In this document: one piece after another, positions 44,533 through 54,364 of the stretch
Position numbering within the stretch: the first letter of the stretch is position 1
Layout of the letters: each line of letters begins with the position of its first letter
Assembly: GCF_010669285.1 (NCBI RefSeq)
Contig: NZ_CP048711.1
Span: 930,001-994,000 of the forward strand
DNA: 64,000 bases
Source of the DNA: Kineobactrum salinum
GTDB lineage: Bacteria; Pseudomonadota; Gammaproteobacteria; Pseudomonadales; Halieaceae
Direction: 5' to 3'
The notes under the pieces: generated by a model
The model's input: the letters and a program-made list of their open reading frames with translations, nothing else
What the model was told of the DNA's origin: nothing
Databases searched by the model: none
Position numbers and translations under genes: made by a program

Positions 44533-45873
44533 TCAGCCCCTCCTCAACCGCGGTCGGGAGCGGGTCCTGACACCGGTATCGCAAGCCGGCAGCAATTGTT
44601 CCCGCCGCATGCTCATCACCGCAATAATACCCAGTATCGCGTACAGTAAATCAAAATAGGCCAGGCTCACATTCGCGCCAGTAATCCCGAAGCCCACCAT
44701 GGACAAAGTGAGGGCACTGGCCAGTTGGCGGTACCAGGAGTCCTCCTCCTGCTGCCTGCCCAGCCGGGCATTTTTAATGGTGCCGAACAGACCCAGCGCG
44801 AGAAACAGCAGGAATATCCCGAGGCCGATGAAGCCGTGGTCACCCAATACCTGGAAATAGATATTGTGCGCTGCCTTGGGCTTGATGTGTTCCGGAATGG
44901 GCGGACTCTCCAGGGGCGAGAACTCGGGTGTGTAGGGCGCGTAGTAGTTCCACAAATGAGGTTCTGTTACCGCCCGAAAGCCGCCGCCGGTCAGCGGATA
45001 ATCCAGCGCTATCAGGGTAGAGACCTTCCATGCCCATATTCGGCCAATGAAGGAACCGTCCTCTTCTGCCGCCGTGGAGACGGTGGCCTGCCGCTCCTGC
45101 CAATCGTCCGGCGTACTCTCGTACAGAAGTGGCAGGAACAACAGTGCCCCGATTGCCAACACCACCTTGTGGCGGGACCTCAACCAGAATGCAAAGGCCA
45201 GTACTGTCAGGCCAATGAACCCGCCGCGGGAATAGGTGCCGATCACGCTGAGTACGTTCAGGAACAACAGCCCCATCAGCCCCAGTTTCAGCCACTTGTG
45301 TTGCGTGGTCTGGATCAGGTAGATCACCAGCGGAATGCACATATTGATCGCCACCGCGAGATCATTGCGGTCGGCAATGATGCCAGGCCGTCCGCGGATC
45401 ATGTGACTGCCGCCGGACAACACAAACTTCACCGCTTCCATACCCGCGTAGGCGGAGATCGCCAGCACCAGTGCCCACACGAGGGTGTCGATATGCAACC
45501 GCTTGCTGATAGTCAGGGTAACGAAGAAAAACAGCAGCAATATCTTGAGGAACTGCGTCCAGTAACTCCATACCCAGGCGGGATCGGAATTGAGGCTGGC
45601 GGCGGTGGTCACCAGCGTCCAAAGGCCAAATGCCAGCACCCAGAAGCCGAGGGCATTCATCTGAAAGGCCGGCTTCCGGCTCGCAAACAAATAGGCCAGC
45701 GCAGTCACCACCACAATGGTCAGGTTCAGGCGAAAAGTCTGGGAAAATCCGAAGGCCCACTCGGCTGGAGCCATCAGCGCTATCCACGCCCAGGCGGCCA
45801 CGCCAATATAAGGCCGCTTGAAGGAATAATAGATGGCCACGAACAAAAAGCCGACGAGCAGCAGGTCACGCAT
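44533..45873 (-). CDS. O-antigen ligase-like protein, exosortase A system-associated
   Basis: The 446-aa polytopic protein has about ten membrane segments and a large periplasmic loop. It fits the TIGR03097 family of putative O-glycosylation ligases, with a typical start (YSFKRPYIGVAAWAWIALM) and Wzy_C-type motif region (SRGGFIGLTVLAFAFWL, then the NIYFQVLGDHGFIGLGIFL loop). It probably polymerises or transfers the glycan in the periplasm. The ATG overlaps the stop of the 27-aa gene upstream (TAATG). Confidence 0.9.
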   Translation of the reverse strand: MRDLLLVGFLFVAIYYSFKRPYIGVAAWAWIALMAPAEWAFGFSQTFRLNLTIVVVTALAYLFASRKPAFQMNALGFWVLAFGLWTLVTTAASLNSDPAWVWSYWTQFLKILLLFFFVTLTISKRLHIDTLVWALVLAISAYAGMEAVKFVLSGGSHMIRGRPGIIADRNDLAVAINMCIPLVIYLIQTTQHKWLKLGLMGLLFLNVLSVIGTYSRGGFIGLTVLAFAFWLRSRHKVVLAIGALLFLPLLYESTPDDWQERQATVSTAAEEDGSFIGRIWAWKVSTLIALDYPLTGGGFRAVTEPHLWNYYAPYTPEFSPLESPPIPEHIKPKAAHNIYFQVLGDHGFIGLGIFLLFLALGLFGTIKNARLGRQQEEDSWYRQLASALTLSMVGFGITGANVSLAYFDLLYAILGIIAVMSMRREQLLPACDTGVRTRSRPRLRRG

Positions 45874-45956
45874 TATTCATCGTCCTGCCCGTTGGACCAG
45901 TAGAACAGATAACACACGGCGATCACCGCTACCAGCAGGTACAGGCTGTCTATCAT
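45873..45956 (-). CDS. 27-aa single-pass membrane microprotein
   Basis: This small gene encodes 27 residues. After MIDS it has a hydrophobic stretch (LYLLVAVIAVCYLFYW) and a short polar acidic tail (SNGQDDE). Its ATG overlaps the TGA of the PaaK-like gene (ATGA), and its TAA shares a base with the ATG of the O-ligase gene (TAATG). Coupling on both sides in a packed operon is strong evidence that it is translated. It could be a small partner of the O-ligase or XrtA machinery. I do not know a named family for it. Confidence 0.75.
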   Translation of the reverse strand: MIDSLYLLVAVIAVCYLFYWSNGQDDE

Positions 45957-47308
45957 CGGGTAGCCACCTTGCTGACAACATAGCGAAACTTGCCGGATTG
46001 TTCCCGTGGGATCGCCTCCAGGTATTCCACCGGGACCTCTACCTCTGCACCCAGTCGCTGGCGGAACTGGCGCTGGATTTCTTGCGCCAGGTCGCTACGG
46101 TCGACCGCGCCGGTAGCGACCACTTCAACCCGCGTCTGCTGCAGGCTCTCCTGCACAATGCGAAATTCATCTACCCCCGGGATATCCCGCAGCACATAGA
46201 TCAATGCCAGGCCGTGCAGTACGGTGCCGTCCGCCGCGGTCACGAAATCCGTGGCCCGGCCCTCGACGCTGGCCAGTACCGGCAAACCCCGGCCGCAGGC
46301 ACAGGGCTCGCTGCCCAGTACGCCGACGTCGCCGGTGCGGTAGCGGACGAAAGGAAATTCACTGGTGAACAGGTGGGTCACCACAATCTCGCCACTCTCC
46401 CCGGGCGGCAGGACAGTACCGTCGCCATCGACGATCTCCAGCACCATGTCCTCGGCGGTAATATGCAGGCTGCCTTCAGGACAGGCGTGAGCGATAAAAC
46501 CGGCGTCGCGGCCACCGTAGCCGTTGGCCACCGGACAGCCGAATACTTGCTCGATACGTTCGCGCTGATGGTCGTACAGCCGCTCCGATGTCACGAAGGC
46601 CACCTTGATGCCCAGATTGTCCAGCGGCACGCCCTGTTCCCGGGCGTAATCGGCTATCAGCGCCAACGATGACGGGTAGCCAAACAGCATCGCCGGGCGG
46701 CAGTCGCGGATGCGCTGGACGAAGCGGGCCAGATTAGCCTCGGACATTTCGAACGCAGACAGCAGCTCGGTGCGAAACAGCCGGTCGCGCAGCAGCCGGA
46801 CCCGGTCCTGCGCGCCCAGTTCGATGGGCGAGCCCCAGACCACTATTTCCGGGTCACCGATGTCCACTCCCCACCAGCGGGTCGCACGGCGCTTGGCGGC
46901 CACATCGTGGCTGACACGTTCATTGCCCAGGTAAAAGATCAGTGGTTCACCGCTGGAGCCACCGGTATTGAAGCGCTTCAGGCCGCTGGCGCCACGGGCC
47001 TTCAGGTCCTCGGTGTGGGCGCGGATGGTGGCCTTGTCGGTCAGCGGCAGCCGCTGCAGATCCGTCAGCGAAGTCAGCTCCGCCGGATCAAAACCAAGCC
47101 GGGCGAACAGGGCCTCGTAGTAGGGCACAGTGCTGCCAATGCGCAGCAGGAAGCGGCGCAGATTGTCCAGTTGCAACTGCGCCAGTTGCTCGGGGCTCAG
47201 CCACTGGGACTTTTCCATCGCGTTGTGCACGGCAATGGTGTCGTGGCCCTTCAGTTTTTCATGCAGCGGCAACAGCAGTCCGGCCACCAGTTTCTGGTAC
47301 AGGCTCAT
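45953..47308 (-). CDS. Phenylacetate-CoA ligase-like AMP-forming enzyme (PaaK/CapK family)
   Basis: The 451-aa protein has the adenylate-forming motif FNTGGSSGEPLIFY, VWGSPIELG, FGYPSSLALIADYA, the YGGRDAGFIAHAC region, and FVRYRTGDVG, the usual Asp/Arg motif. PaaK-like proteins in exopolysaccharide loci are thought to activate a carboxylate. The lone ACP at 11.2 kb or an ATP-grasp step might use the product, but no partner is shown. The ATG overlaps the preceding glycosyltransferase stop. Confidence 0.88.
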   Translation of the reverse strand: MSLYQKLVAGLLLPLHEKLKGHDTIAVHNAMEKSQWLSPEQLAQLQLDNLRRFLLRIGSTVPYYEALFARLGFDPAELTSLTDLQRLPLTDKATIRAHTEDLKARGASGLKRFNTGGSSGEPLIFYLGNERVSHDVAAKRRATRWWGVDIGDPEIVVWGSPIELGAQDRVRLLRDRLFRTELLSAFEMSEANLARFVQRIRDCRPAMLFGYPSSLALIADYAREQGVPLDNLGIKVAFVTSERLYDHQRERIEQVFGCPVANGYGGRDAGFIAHACPEGSLHITAEDMVLEIVDGDGTVLPPGESGEIVVTHLFTSEFPFVRYRTGDVGVLGSEPCACGRGLPVLASVEGRATDFVTAADGTVLHGLALIYVLRDIPGVDEFRIVQESLQQTRVEVVATGAVDRSDLAQEIQRQFRQRLGAEVEVPVEYLEAIPREQSGKFRYVVSKVATR

Positions 47309-48441
47309 GCGGCCACCCTCCGGGCCGGCACACAGGCCTCACTGTAGGCTTGCAGCCACTGCTGCCGCACATTGGGCCAGGCGTAGGCCTCCACTTGCGC
47401 GAGGCCGTTGCCGCGCAGCCGCTGTTGCAGCGCGGTATCGTCCAGCAGCCGCAGTATCGCCGCCGCCAGCGCAGTTTCGTCCCGGGGCGGCACCAGCAGG
47501 CCCGTTTCCTCGTGGGTCAGAATATAGGGTACGCCGCCCACGTCGGTGGAAATCACCGGCAGACCGCAGGCCAGGGCCTCGAGCACCGAGTTCGGCATAT
47601 TGTCAACGGTGGTGGGGTTGAGCATGGCATCGGCGCCGGCATAGAGCGCGACGATGTCGTCGCGGTCCAGCCGCCCTTCGAAGCAGACCTGGTCAGCCAC
47701 ACCGTGCTCCCGCGCAAGCGTCCGCAGCGCCCCTTCGGCCGGGCCGCTGCCGGCGATCCGCAGACGCACCCCGGGCCGCGTCTCCAGTACCCGTGCCAGC
47801 GCGCGAATCGCAGTATCGATACCGTAGATCGGTTCCAGGTTGCGGGTGATCACCAGCGTGTGAAGGCGCTCGCCACAAGCTGTACCCGCGCTGGCATCAC
47901 CCTCAGCGGGCTCGCCCGGCGGCACGGGCCGGAACAGCTCGCGGTCGATGATATTCGGAATCACCCGGCTGCGCTGGCCAAATTCGTTGAACACCGCCTG
48001 CAGATAGCCGGAGGGGACCACCACATCGGCTGCCAGCCGCAGCGAGGGCCGCACCCGGGCGAATGAACGCCGGAAATACTCCCTGGCCTCGCCACCGCGG
48101 TAGTTGACGATCACCGGTGTGCCGCGCCACCGGGCCAGCCACAGTACCGGCGCCGCAAACAACTGCCAGGACCAGCCCGAGTTGGCCATCAGGTGAATCA
48201 CATCCACCCTTCCGGCCAGCCGCCACACCGCAAACAGGTAGGGCAGCAGCCGGCACAGCGCGCGCAGGCCCGGTACCCGCGCCAGGAATGCCGGCCGGAT
48301 CGGTGCATTGGTAGCGAGCAGGCTCACATCGATATTTTCTGCCCGCAGCAAACGCTGCAGCTGCAGGGTCTGCATGGCCATGCCGCCGTTGGGTGGGGGC
48401 ACCGGCCCCACCAGGCCCAGACGCATGGTTGCGATACTCAT
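47305..48441 (-). CDS. Glycosyltransferase family 4 protein
   Basis: The 378-aa GT-B enzyme has the N-terminal LGLVGPVPPPNGGMAMQ, IVNYRGGEAREYF, VPSGYLQAVFNEFG, and the C-terminal nucleotide-sugar site with NPTTVDNMPNSVLEALACGL and the retaining-enzyme Glu motif (E-x7-E type). It adds a sugar to the lipid-linked intermediate on the cytoplasmic face. It overlaps both neighbours by four bases. The donor sugar cannot be read. Confidence 0.88.
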   Translation of the reverse strand: MSIATMRLGLVGPVPPPNGGMAMQTLQLQRLLRAENIDVSLLATNAPIRPAFLARVPGLRALCRLLPYLFAVWRLAGRVDVIHLMANSGWSWQLFAAPVLWLARWRGTPVIVNYRGGEAREYFRRSFARVRPSLRLAADVVVPSGYLQAVFNEFGQRSRVIPNIIDRELFRPVPPGEPAEGDASAGTACGERLHTLVITRNLEPIYGIDTAIRALARVLETRPGVRLRIAGSGPAEGALRTLAREHGVADQVCFEGRLDRDDIVALYAGADAMLNPTTVDNMPNSVLEALACGLPVISTDVGGVPYILTHEETGLLVPPRDETALAAAILRLLDDTALQQRLRGNGLAQVEAYAWPNVRQQWLQAYSEACVPARRVAA

Positions 48442-49637
48442 GACAGCGCCCCGTATACCGCCGGGTAGCGGCTGACACTGGCGGTCCAGGTACGCTCCTG
48501 TTCGACATAGGCCCGGCCCCGGTCGCGCATGCCCTGCCAGTCGTCGCGCCGCGCCAACAGGTCCGCCACCGCGGCGGCCAGGGCATCCGGCTGAGCGGCC
48601 GCGAACAGCATGCCTGTATCGCCGTGGCGAATCAGTTCACGGTGGCCGCCTACGTCCGAGGCCACCACCAGCCGGCCCTGGGCCATGGCTTCCAGTGGTT
48701 TCAGCGGGGTCACCAGCTCGGTCAGCCGCATCGGCAATCGGGGGTAGACGAAGATATCCACCAGGTTGTAGTAGTCCTGCACCTGATCGTGGGGCACCCG
48801 GCCGGTCAGGATGACCGCCTCGGCCAGGCCCTGTTCGGCAACAATCTGTTTGATCAGCGCTTCCTGTGGACCGCCACCCACCAGCAGCAGGCGCAGCTCC
48901 GGATTGCTACGCAACAGCCCGGGCAGCGCCTGCAGCAACGACGGGATGCCCTCATAGGCATAGAAGGAGCCGATAAAGCCCAGCACCGTCTTGCCTGTCA
49001 GGCCCAGTTGCTGCTGCAGCTCCGGGCGCGCGGAGGCACCGAAGGTGAAATTGTCCGTGTCCACGGCGTTCGGAATCACGGTTATCTTGCCGGCAGCAAT
49101 ACCGCGGCTGGCAATCTCGGCGCGCAGGCCTTCACAGATCGTGGTCACGGCATCCACGCGCCGGAACACATGGGTTTCCAGCGCTCGGGTCAGGCGGTAG
49201 CGCAGGCCGCCCTCGCTGCTGGTACCGTGGTCTACCGCGGCATCCTCCCAGAAGGCACGGCATTCATAGACCACCGGCAAACCCAGCTTGCGGCCGGCGC
49301 GCAGCGCGGCCAGCCCGTTCAGGGCCGGCGAGTGAGCGTGCAGCAGATCGGGCTTTTCAATCGCGGCCACCTGTTCGATGCGCCTTGCCAGGGTGCTCAC
49401 CACCTCCCACTGATTCAGCAGGGGCAGCCGCGCCAGCATGCCGCCATCGGCGGCAGTACGGTAGAAGTGCAGGCCGTCCACATCCTCCTCCAGCGCCGTG
49501 GCCGGACCCTGCTTGAGCCCGGTGACATGGGCCGTATGCCAGCCCAGTGCATGCTGCCCGCGCAGCAAATTGCGGCTGCGGAAGGTGTAGCCGCTGTGCA
49601 GCGGGATGGAGTGGTCCAGCACATGGAGGATACGCAT
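48438..49637 (-). CDS. Glycosyltransferase, exosortase A system-associated (TIGR04063-like)
   Basis: The 399-aa GT4 enzyme opens MRILHVLDHSIPLHSGYTFR, the typical start of this exosortase-A subfamily. Later motifs are LLHAHSPALNG, VYECRAFWEDAAVDHGT, GFIGSFYAYEGIPSLLQAL and RLTELVTPLKPLEAMAQGRL. The ATG at 49637 is preferred over 49664 because it starts exactly at the conserved MRILHVLDHS and clears the upstream stop. Confidence 0.9.
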   Translation of the reverse strand: MRILHVLDHSIPLHSGYTFRSRNLLRGQHALGWHTAHVTGLKQGPATALEEDVDGLHFYRTAADGGMLARLPLLNQWEVVSTLARRIEQVAAIEKPDLLHAHSPALNGLAALRAGRKLGLPVVYECRAFWEDAAVDHGTSSEGGLRYRLTRALETHVFRRVDAVTTICEGLRAEIASRGIAAGKITVIPNAVDTDNFTFGASARPELQQQLGLTGKTVLGFIGSFYAYEGIPSLLQALPGLLRSNPELRLLLVGGGPQEALIKQIVAEQGLAEAVILTGRVPHDQVQDYYNLVDIFVYPRLPMRLTELVTPLKPLEAMAQGRLVVASDVGGHRELIRHGDTGMLFAAAQPDALAAAVADLLARRDDWQGMRDRGRAYVEQERTWTASVSRYPAVYGALS

Positions 49638-49647
49638 CGTCACCCCA

Positions 49648-51552
49648 TTACCCGGTGAGTGCAAAATGGTCGTCGCGGATCGCCGCCTGGAACATCAGCA
49701 GTGACCACAGCGGCGCGCTGTGGTCGCGGCGGCCGGACTGGTGCTCATTGACCAGCCGTTCCAGGTAGGCCTGGTTGAACAGCCCGGTGGCGGGCAGCTC
49801 GCCTTCCAGCAGGTCGCGGCGCAGACGTTCTTTCAACGGGCCGCGGAACCATTTGCCCAGCGGAACGCCAAAACCCATCTTGGGGCGGTACAGCACGTCG
49901 TTGGGCAGGTGCGGCTCCAGTGATTTTTTCAGCAGATACTTGCCCTCCTGGCCGCGCAGTTTCCAGTCTGCCGGCAGGCCCGACACCCACTCGGTGAAGG
50001 GGTGATCCAGGAAGGGCACCCGCACCTCCAGCGCGTGGGCCATGCTGGCGCGGTCAACCTTGGTGAGGATGTCACCGACCAGGTAGGTCTTCATGTCCAG
50101 GTACTGGATCAGCGACAGCGGGTCATCGGTGGGACTGTTGGCGGCGTGCTCGTCGAACACGCTCTGCACCGAATAGCCCTGCAGCTCCCGCTTCAATTGG
50201 TCGCTGAACATCGCGGCGCGCTGCTCGTCACTGCAGATCGACACCGAATGCAGGTAGGCCTCCACCGAATTGCGGGCCAGGGCCTGGAAGGTGGTCTTGG
50301 CACGGAATACGCGCGGTGCCCAGTCCGCCTTGGGATAGAGCCGGCCGAGCGCGCCGAACAAGGGTCGGCGCAGGCCCAGCGGCAGAGCCGAGCGCAACCG
50401 CTCCTCATTCATGTGCCAGCGGTAGCGGCGGTAGCCGGCGAAATGCTCGTCACCGCCATCGCCCGACAGCGCCACCGTGACGCGCCGCTTGGCCAGCTGG
50501 CAGACCCGGTAGGTCGGAATCGCGGAACTGTCGGCATAGGGTTCGTCGTAGAGTCCCGCCAGCTGGTCCAGCAGGTCGAAGTCGTCGCTGCCCACGGTCT
50601 CTTCAAAATGGTTGGTGTGGTAGCGCTGGGCTACCTGGGCGGCGTATTCGGTCTCATTGAACTGCTTGACATCAAAGCCGATCGCGCAGGTGTTGACCGG
50701 CTCGCTCTGCAGCTGGGCCATCATCGCCACCACCGCGCTGGAATCCACGCCACCGGACAGAAACGCACCCAGCGGCACCTCGGCCACCAGCCTCACCTGC
50801 ACCGCCTCGCGCAGGCGCGCCACCAGTTCGTCCTGCAGGTCGGCCGCGCTCGCGACCGCCACCGGCTGGAAGGGGATATCCCAGTACTGCTGTTGCTGCG
50901 GCACCGCCTCGCCCCGCCGGAACAGCATGCTGTGGCCGGGGCGCATCTTGTAGACGTCGCGGTAGATGGTCTTGGGTTCCGGCACATAACCCAGCGCGAA
51001 GTAGTCCTCCACCGCCTGTGGCTCCAGCTGGCGCGGCAGCGCGGGGTGGGCCTTCAGCACTTTCAGCTCAGAGCCGAATATCAGCTGGCCATCGGCCAAC
51101 ACACTGTAAAACAGCGGCTTGATGCCGAAGCGGTCGCGGGCCAGGAACAGGCTGCGGGCCGCGCGGTCGTACAGCGCGAACGCGAACATGCCACGGAAAC
51201 GGTCGACACAGCGCTCGCCCCACTGCTGCCAGGCGTAGAGGATGACCTCGGTGTCGCAATGGGTGCGGAATACATGGCCCAGGGCCGCAAGCTCGGCGGC
51301 CAGCTCGCGAAAATTGTAGATCTCGCCGTTGTAGACCACGCAGAGATTGCCATCGGCACTGAACATCGGCTGCTGGCCGGAGGCCAGGTCGATGATGGAC
51401 AGGCGCCGGTGGGCCAGGCCGATGCCGGCTTCGGTATGCAGGCCGCCCTCATCGGGACCGCGGTGGAACTGGCTCTGGTTCATCGCCGCCAGCAGGTCAC
51501 GATCGGGCTCGCGCTGTTCCCGCAGATCAAAAATACCGGCTATACCACACAT
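49648..51552 (-). CDS. XrtA/PEP-CTERM system amidotransferase (asparagine synthetase family)
   Basis: The 634-aa enzyme begins MCGIAGIFD, so Cys2 is the glutaminase nucleophile. It has RGPDEGG, GLAHRRLSIIDL, the PP-loop AFLSGGVDSSAVVAM, and ALSGDGGDEHFAGYRRY. It fits TIGR03108. It transfers glutamine-derived nitrogen to an unknown carboxylate, probably a uronic-acid or amino-acid residue of the polymer. The start at 51552 was chosen on the MCG N-terminus; the in-frame extension to 51780 overlaps the next gene heavily. Unlike the enzyme at 18.9 kb it keeps its glutaminase site. Confidence 0.92.
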   Translation of the reverse strand: MCGIAGIFDLREQREPDRDLLAAMNQSQFHRGPDEGGLHTEAGIGLAHRRLSIIDLASGQQPMFSADGNLCVVYNGEIYNFRELAAELAALGHVFRTHCDTEVILYAWQQWGERCVDRFRGMFAFALYDRAARSLFLARDRFGIKPLFYSVLADGQLIFGSELKVLKAHPALPRQLEPQAVEDYFALGYVPEPKTIYRDVYKMRPGHSMLFRRGEAVPQQQQYWDIPFQPVAVASAADLQDELVARLREAVQVRLVAEVPLGAFLSGGVDSSAVVAMMAQLQSEPVNTCAIGFDVKQFNETEYAAQVAQRYHTNHFEETVGSDDFDLLDQLAGLYDEPYADSSAIPTYRVCQLAKRRVTVALSGDGGDEHFAGYRRYRWHMNEERLRSALPLGLRRPLFGALGRLYPKADWAPRVFRAKTTFQALARNSVEAYLHSVSICSDEQRAAMFSDQLKRELQGYSVQSVFDEHAANSPTDDPLSLIQYLDMKTYLVGDILTKVDRASMAHALEVRVPFLDHPFTEWVSGLPADWKLRGQEGKYLLKKSLEPHLPNDVLYRPKMGFGVPLGKWFRGPLKERLRRDLLEGELPATGLFNQAYLERLVNEHQSGRRDHSAPLWSLLMFQAAIRDDHFALTG

Positions 51553-51556
51553 ATAT

Positions 51557-52801
51557 TCAATTTCCGCCCGTTGCTGGTTGCAGCCGGGGGCGCTGCAGCA
51601 GTTCGTCGTAGACCCGCAGGTAGTCCGCCACGGTGCGCTCCCAGTCAAAATCCCTTTGTACCCGTTCGATGGCCGCCCGCCCCATGGCTTCGCACAGTGC
51701 CGGGTCGCGCAGCAGCGCCACTGTGGCCTCCCCCAGCGCAGCGGCGTCGGCCACCGGTACCAACCGGCCCGTAACCCCATCCTGCACCAGCTCGGGATTG
51801 CCGCCTACCCGGGTTGCCACTACCGGCAGACCGATAGCCATGGCTTCCAGGATGGTATTGGAAATGCCCTCGCCCAGCGATGGCAGCAGGAAGATGTCCA
51901 TGCAGGCCAGCAGTGCCGGAATATCCTCCCGGTCGCCGGCCAGCCAGACACAGTCGTCCAATTGCAGGGCCTCTATTTCAGTTTCCAGAGTCCGGCGTTC
52001 CGGTCCATCGCCGACGAGTATACAGCGCAGCCCGGCGCGCTGCTCGGGGTGGGCAGCAAAAATGTGCTGCAATGCACGCAGAATCTGGCGCTGGTCCTTG
52101 ACCGCGGCCAGCCGTCCGACGCTGCCGATCACACGGCAGTCGCCCCCCGCGGCAAATCCAGCCGGAACATCGGCGGGCCAGCATCGCGGTACCGCAGTGG
52201 CCGGGCCCGATCCGGTGGTGCCCGCCTGCCAGCGCGCTGTAAAGCGCTGGTGATCGACCCCGTTGTAGATTTGCGTCACCTTCGGCGCCGGAATGCCCAC
52301 ACTGTCCACCAACCAGTCGGCGAGGTCGCGACTGACCGCGATAAAACGGTGAATCAACGGCCGCAGCGCGCGGCGCAGCCAGCGGTACTTCGGGTTGCTG
52401 CCATCCAGATCGCTCACATCGCGGCCGTGTTCGCCGTGCACCCGGCGGCAGCCGGGCATTAACAGGCCCAGGGCCTGGGTTTCCAGCGCCGCCAGGTTGC
52501 GGGTGTGGACAATGGCCGGCCGCAGGCGCCGCAGAGTCCGCCACAGCCGCCAGTACATGCCCGGGTCGTGGCCGGGGCGCTTGTGCAGTTCCACCACTTC
52601 GACATCGTTCGCGGTCACACGGCGGGCAAAGTCCTCTGCATGGCTCAGGCACACAATCGCATGCCGGTAGCGACCGGGGGGGCTGCGGTTGATGATATTG
52701 ACCAGGCCATTTTCCAGCCCACCCGTACCCAGCGCATAGATAATATGGACTACCAGCGGGACGGAATCAGCGTTAACGGTGTGGGCCATCCGATCCGCCA
52801 T
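51557..52801 (-). CDS. Glycosyltransferase, PEP-CTERM/EpsH1 system-associated (TIGR03088-like)
   Basis: The 414-aa GT4 enzyme has the subfamily start VVHIIYALGTGGLENGLVN, IVHTRNLAALETQ, VHGEHGRDVSDLDGSNPKY, and the C-terminal LPSLGEGISNTILEAMAIGL. Its ATG directly follows the XrtA stop (TGAATG). It is a standard sugar-transferase of exosortase-A loci. Confidence 0.92.
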   Translation of the reverse strand: MADRMAHTVNADSVPLVVHIIYALGTGGLENGLVNIINRSPPGRYRHAIVCLSHAEDFARRVTANDVEVVELHKRPGHDPGMYWRLWRTLRRLRPAIVHTRNLAALETQALGLLMPGCRRVHGEHGRDVSDLDGSNPKYRWLRRALRPLIHRFIAVSRDLADWLVDSVGIPAPKVTQIYNGVDHQRFTARWQAGTTGSGPATAVPRCWPADVPAGFAAGGDCRVIGSVGRLAAVKDQRQILRALQHIFAAHPEQRAGLRCILVGDGPERRTLETEIEALQLDDCVWLAGDREDIPALLACMDIFLLPSLGEGISNTILEAMAIGLPVVATRVGGNPELVQDGVTGRLVPVADAAALGEATVALLRDPALCEAMGRAAIERVQRDFDWERTVADYLRVYDELLQRPRLQPATGGN

Positions 52802-54364
52802 TCATGGCACCGCCTCGCCCGTGGTCCGGGAGTTTTCCAGAATGGTTTCTATCCCGGCCAGATGCGCCTCCAGGAACTGGCGCAGCAAATCCCGGGCCGG
52901 GGCAAGGTCATCCCCTGCGGCAGTGGCGAGGAACAACCGGCTTCCTTCACGCTCTCCTTGCAGAAGCTGCTGTTTAGCCTCCAGCAGCTTGGCATAATAC
53001 GGATTGTGGGTATGGTGGTCGTCGATCCGGTACCAGGCCCAAACCAGCAGTTGATCGCGCCCCGATGTCAGCACAACTTCGTCGACCTCGCGCACGGCCT
53101 CGAAGTCGGTTGCAAAACTCCTGCGGGACTTGACTTTCCAGGCACCGCTGGCCGAGCGCCAGGACTGCACGCCTTGCACCAGTTCCACACCCGGCCGTTG
53201 CTGCAGGTATTGGTGCAGGAACAGGCCGACCGGCGCAGCGGCCTGGTAATAGACGCTCAGCTCGCGATCAGCGCCGCGCTGATCAGGGGCCCAATCCCAG
53301 CGCGGCGCTTCTGTCTCGCGCCATGCAGGCGCCACCGGCGGGGCGCTCAGCGCCACGGGTATTTGCTGGTCATCCTCGCCGCGCTCCAGCCACAGGGATG
53401 CCAGCGGCCCCAGACCCGCCACCACCATGGCGAGGACCAGCACCGGCAGAAATGCGCTGCCGGTGCGCGCAGTCCCGCGGATCGCAGCGCCGCTGGCAGT
53501 TGACTGATCCTCCGCGTGGCCGGACTCCTGCCAGAAACCACCCACCCAGAACAGCAGCAACATCACGATCCCGAAGAATACCCATCCGTAAATCAGATGA
53601 TCGACACCGGTGGCGATCCGCATGTCGCTGATGTGGCCCAGCATGACGATGAAATAGGCGCGCAGGCTGTTGGCGACGATCGGCACTACAATGGAAGCCA
53701 GCACGAATGCCGCCTGCCGCCAGTGGCTGCGATAGGTGAGGTGGGCATAGAGCAGGCCCAGAGTGAAGGAAGCGATCAGGTAGCGCACACCGCTGCAGGC
53801 CTCCACAATCGACCAGTCCCCGGAGGGCAATGACAGGTACATGCCCTCTCGATAGACGGGAACACCACTGGCGCGCACCAGCCATTCGGTGGTGTCGGCG
53901 GTCAGCTCCATCATCGGCAGAATAAGTCCCTCTCCCATCGGCACGGCGAGAAACAGGAAGCCCAGTGGAAATGCCAGCCGCAGCGTCAGCGCGGTGCCCA
54001 GAATGGCCCAGATGCCGGTGATGATAATGCCGACCAATGCCAGCTGCTGCAGGACCAGCACATCCACCAGGTAGGCCAGTAACCAGGCCAGGTTGCCGCC
54101 GAAGGTGAAAACCAGCGCCCAGGGCTGGGGTCGGGCCGAGGCCACAGGCAACTGCCGCCGCAGGCGCCAGACCAGCCACAGGCTGAGCGGCACGATAAGG
54201 AAACCGTGGGCAAAGGTCTCAGACACCTGCCAGGTCCGCAGCATTGAGGCAGCGGTCTCGTGATACAGGGCGATGACTGCCACGCTGTATACTGCCACGA
54301 TGACAGCCAGCAACCCGCCACGCCGCGGGTCGGTAGCATCCGTCCTGTGATTCGGTTCAATCAT
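52802..54364 (-). CDS. xrtA: Exosortase A fused to an EpsI domain
   Basis: The ~520-aa protein has an N-terminal eight-helix exosortase with the catalytic Cys in WSIVEACSGVRYL (about residue 188), Arg in ANSLRAYFIVMLGH and His in GVDHLIYGWVFFG. A C-terminal periplasmic EpsI/DUF3485-like domain follows (WDWAPDQRGADRELSVYY to RDQLLVWAWYRIDD). Exosortases are membrane transpeptidases that process PEP-CTERM proteins. No PEP-CTERM substrate is visible in this window. The start is set at 54364 because it matches the family start and overlaps the preceding gene by eight bases. Confidence 0.94.
   Translation of the reverse strand: MIEPNHRTDATDPRRGGLLAVIVAVYSVAVIALYHETAASMLRTWQVSETFAHGFLIVPLSLWLVWRLRRQLPVASARPQPWALVFTFGGNLAWLLAYLVDVLVLQQLALVGIIITGIWAILGTALTLRLAFPLGFLFLAVPMGEGLILPMMELTADTTEWLVRASGVPVYREGMYLSLPSGDWSIVEACSGVRYLIASFTLGLLYAHLTYRSHWRQAAFVLASIVVPIVANSLRAYFIVMLGHISDMRIATGVDHLIYGWVFFGIVMLLLFWVGGFWQESGHAEDQSTASGAAIRGTARTGSAFLPVLVLAMVVAGLGPLASLWLERGEDDQQIPVALSAPPVAPAWRETEAPRWDWAPDQRGADRELSVYYQAAAPVGLFLHQYLQQRPGVELVQGVQSWRSASGAWKVKSRRSFATDFEAVREVDEVVLTSGRDQLLVWAWYRIDDHHTHNPYYAKLLEAKQQLLQGEREGSRLFLATAAGDDLAPARDLLRQFLEAHLAGIETILENSRTTGEAVP

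Noticed and set aside
50002-51774. 590-aa plus-strand frame opposite the amidotransferase
   Set aside because: It is a GC-rich shadow frame. The minus strand carries the MCG start, the PP-loop and operon overlaps.
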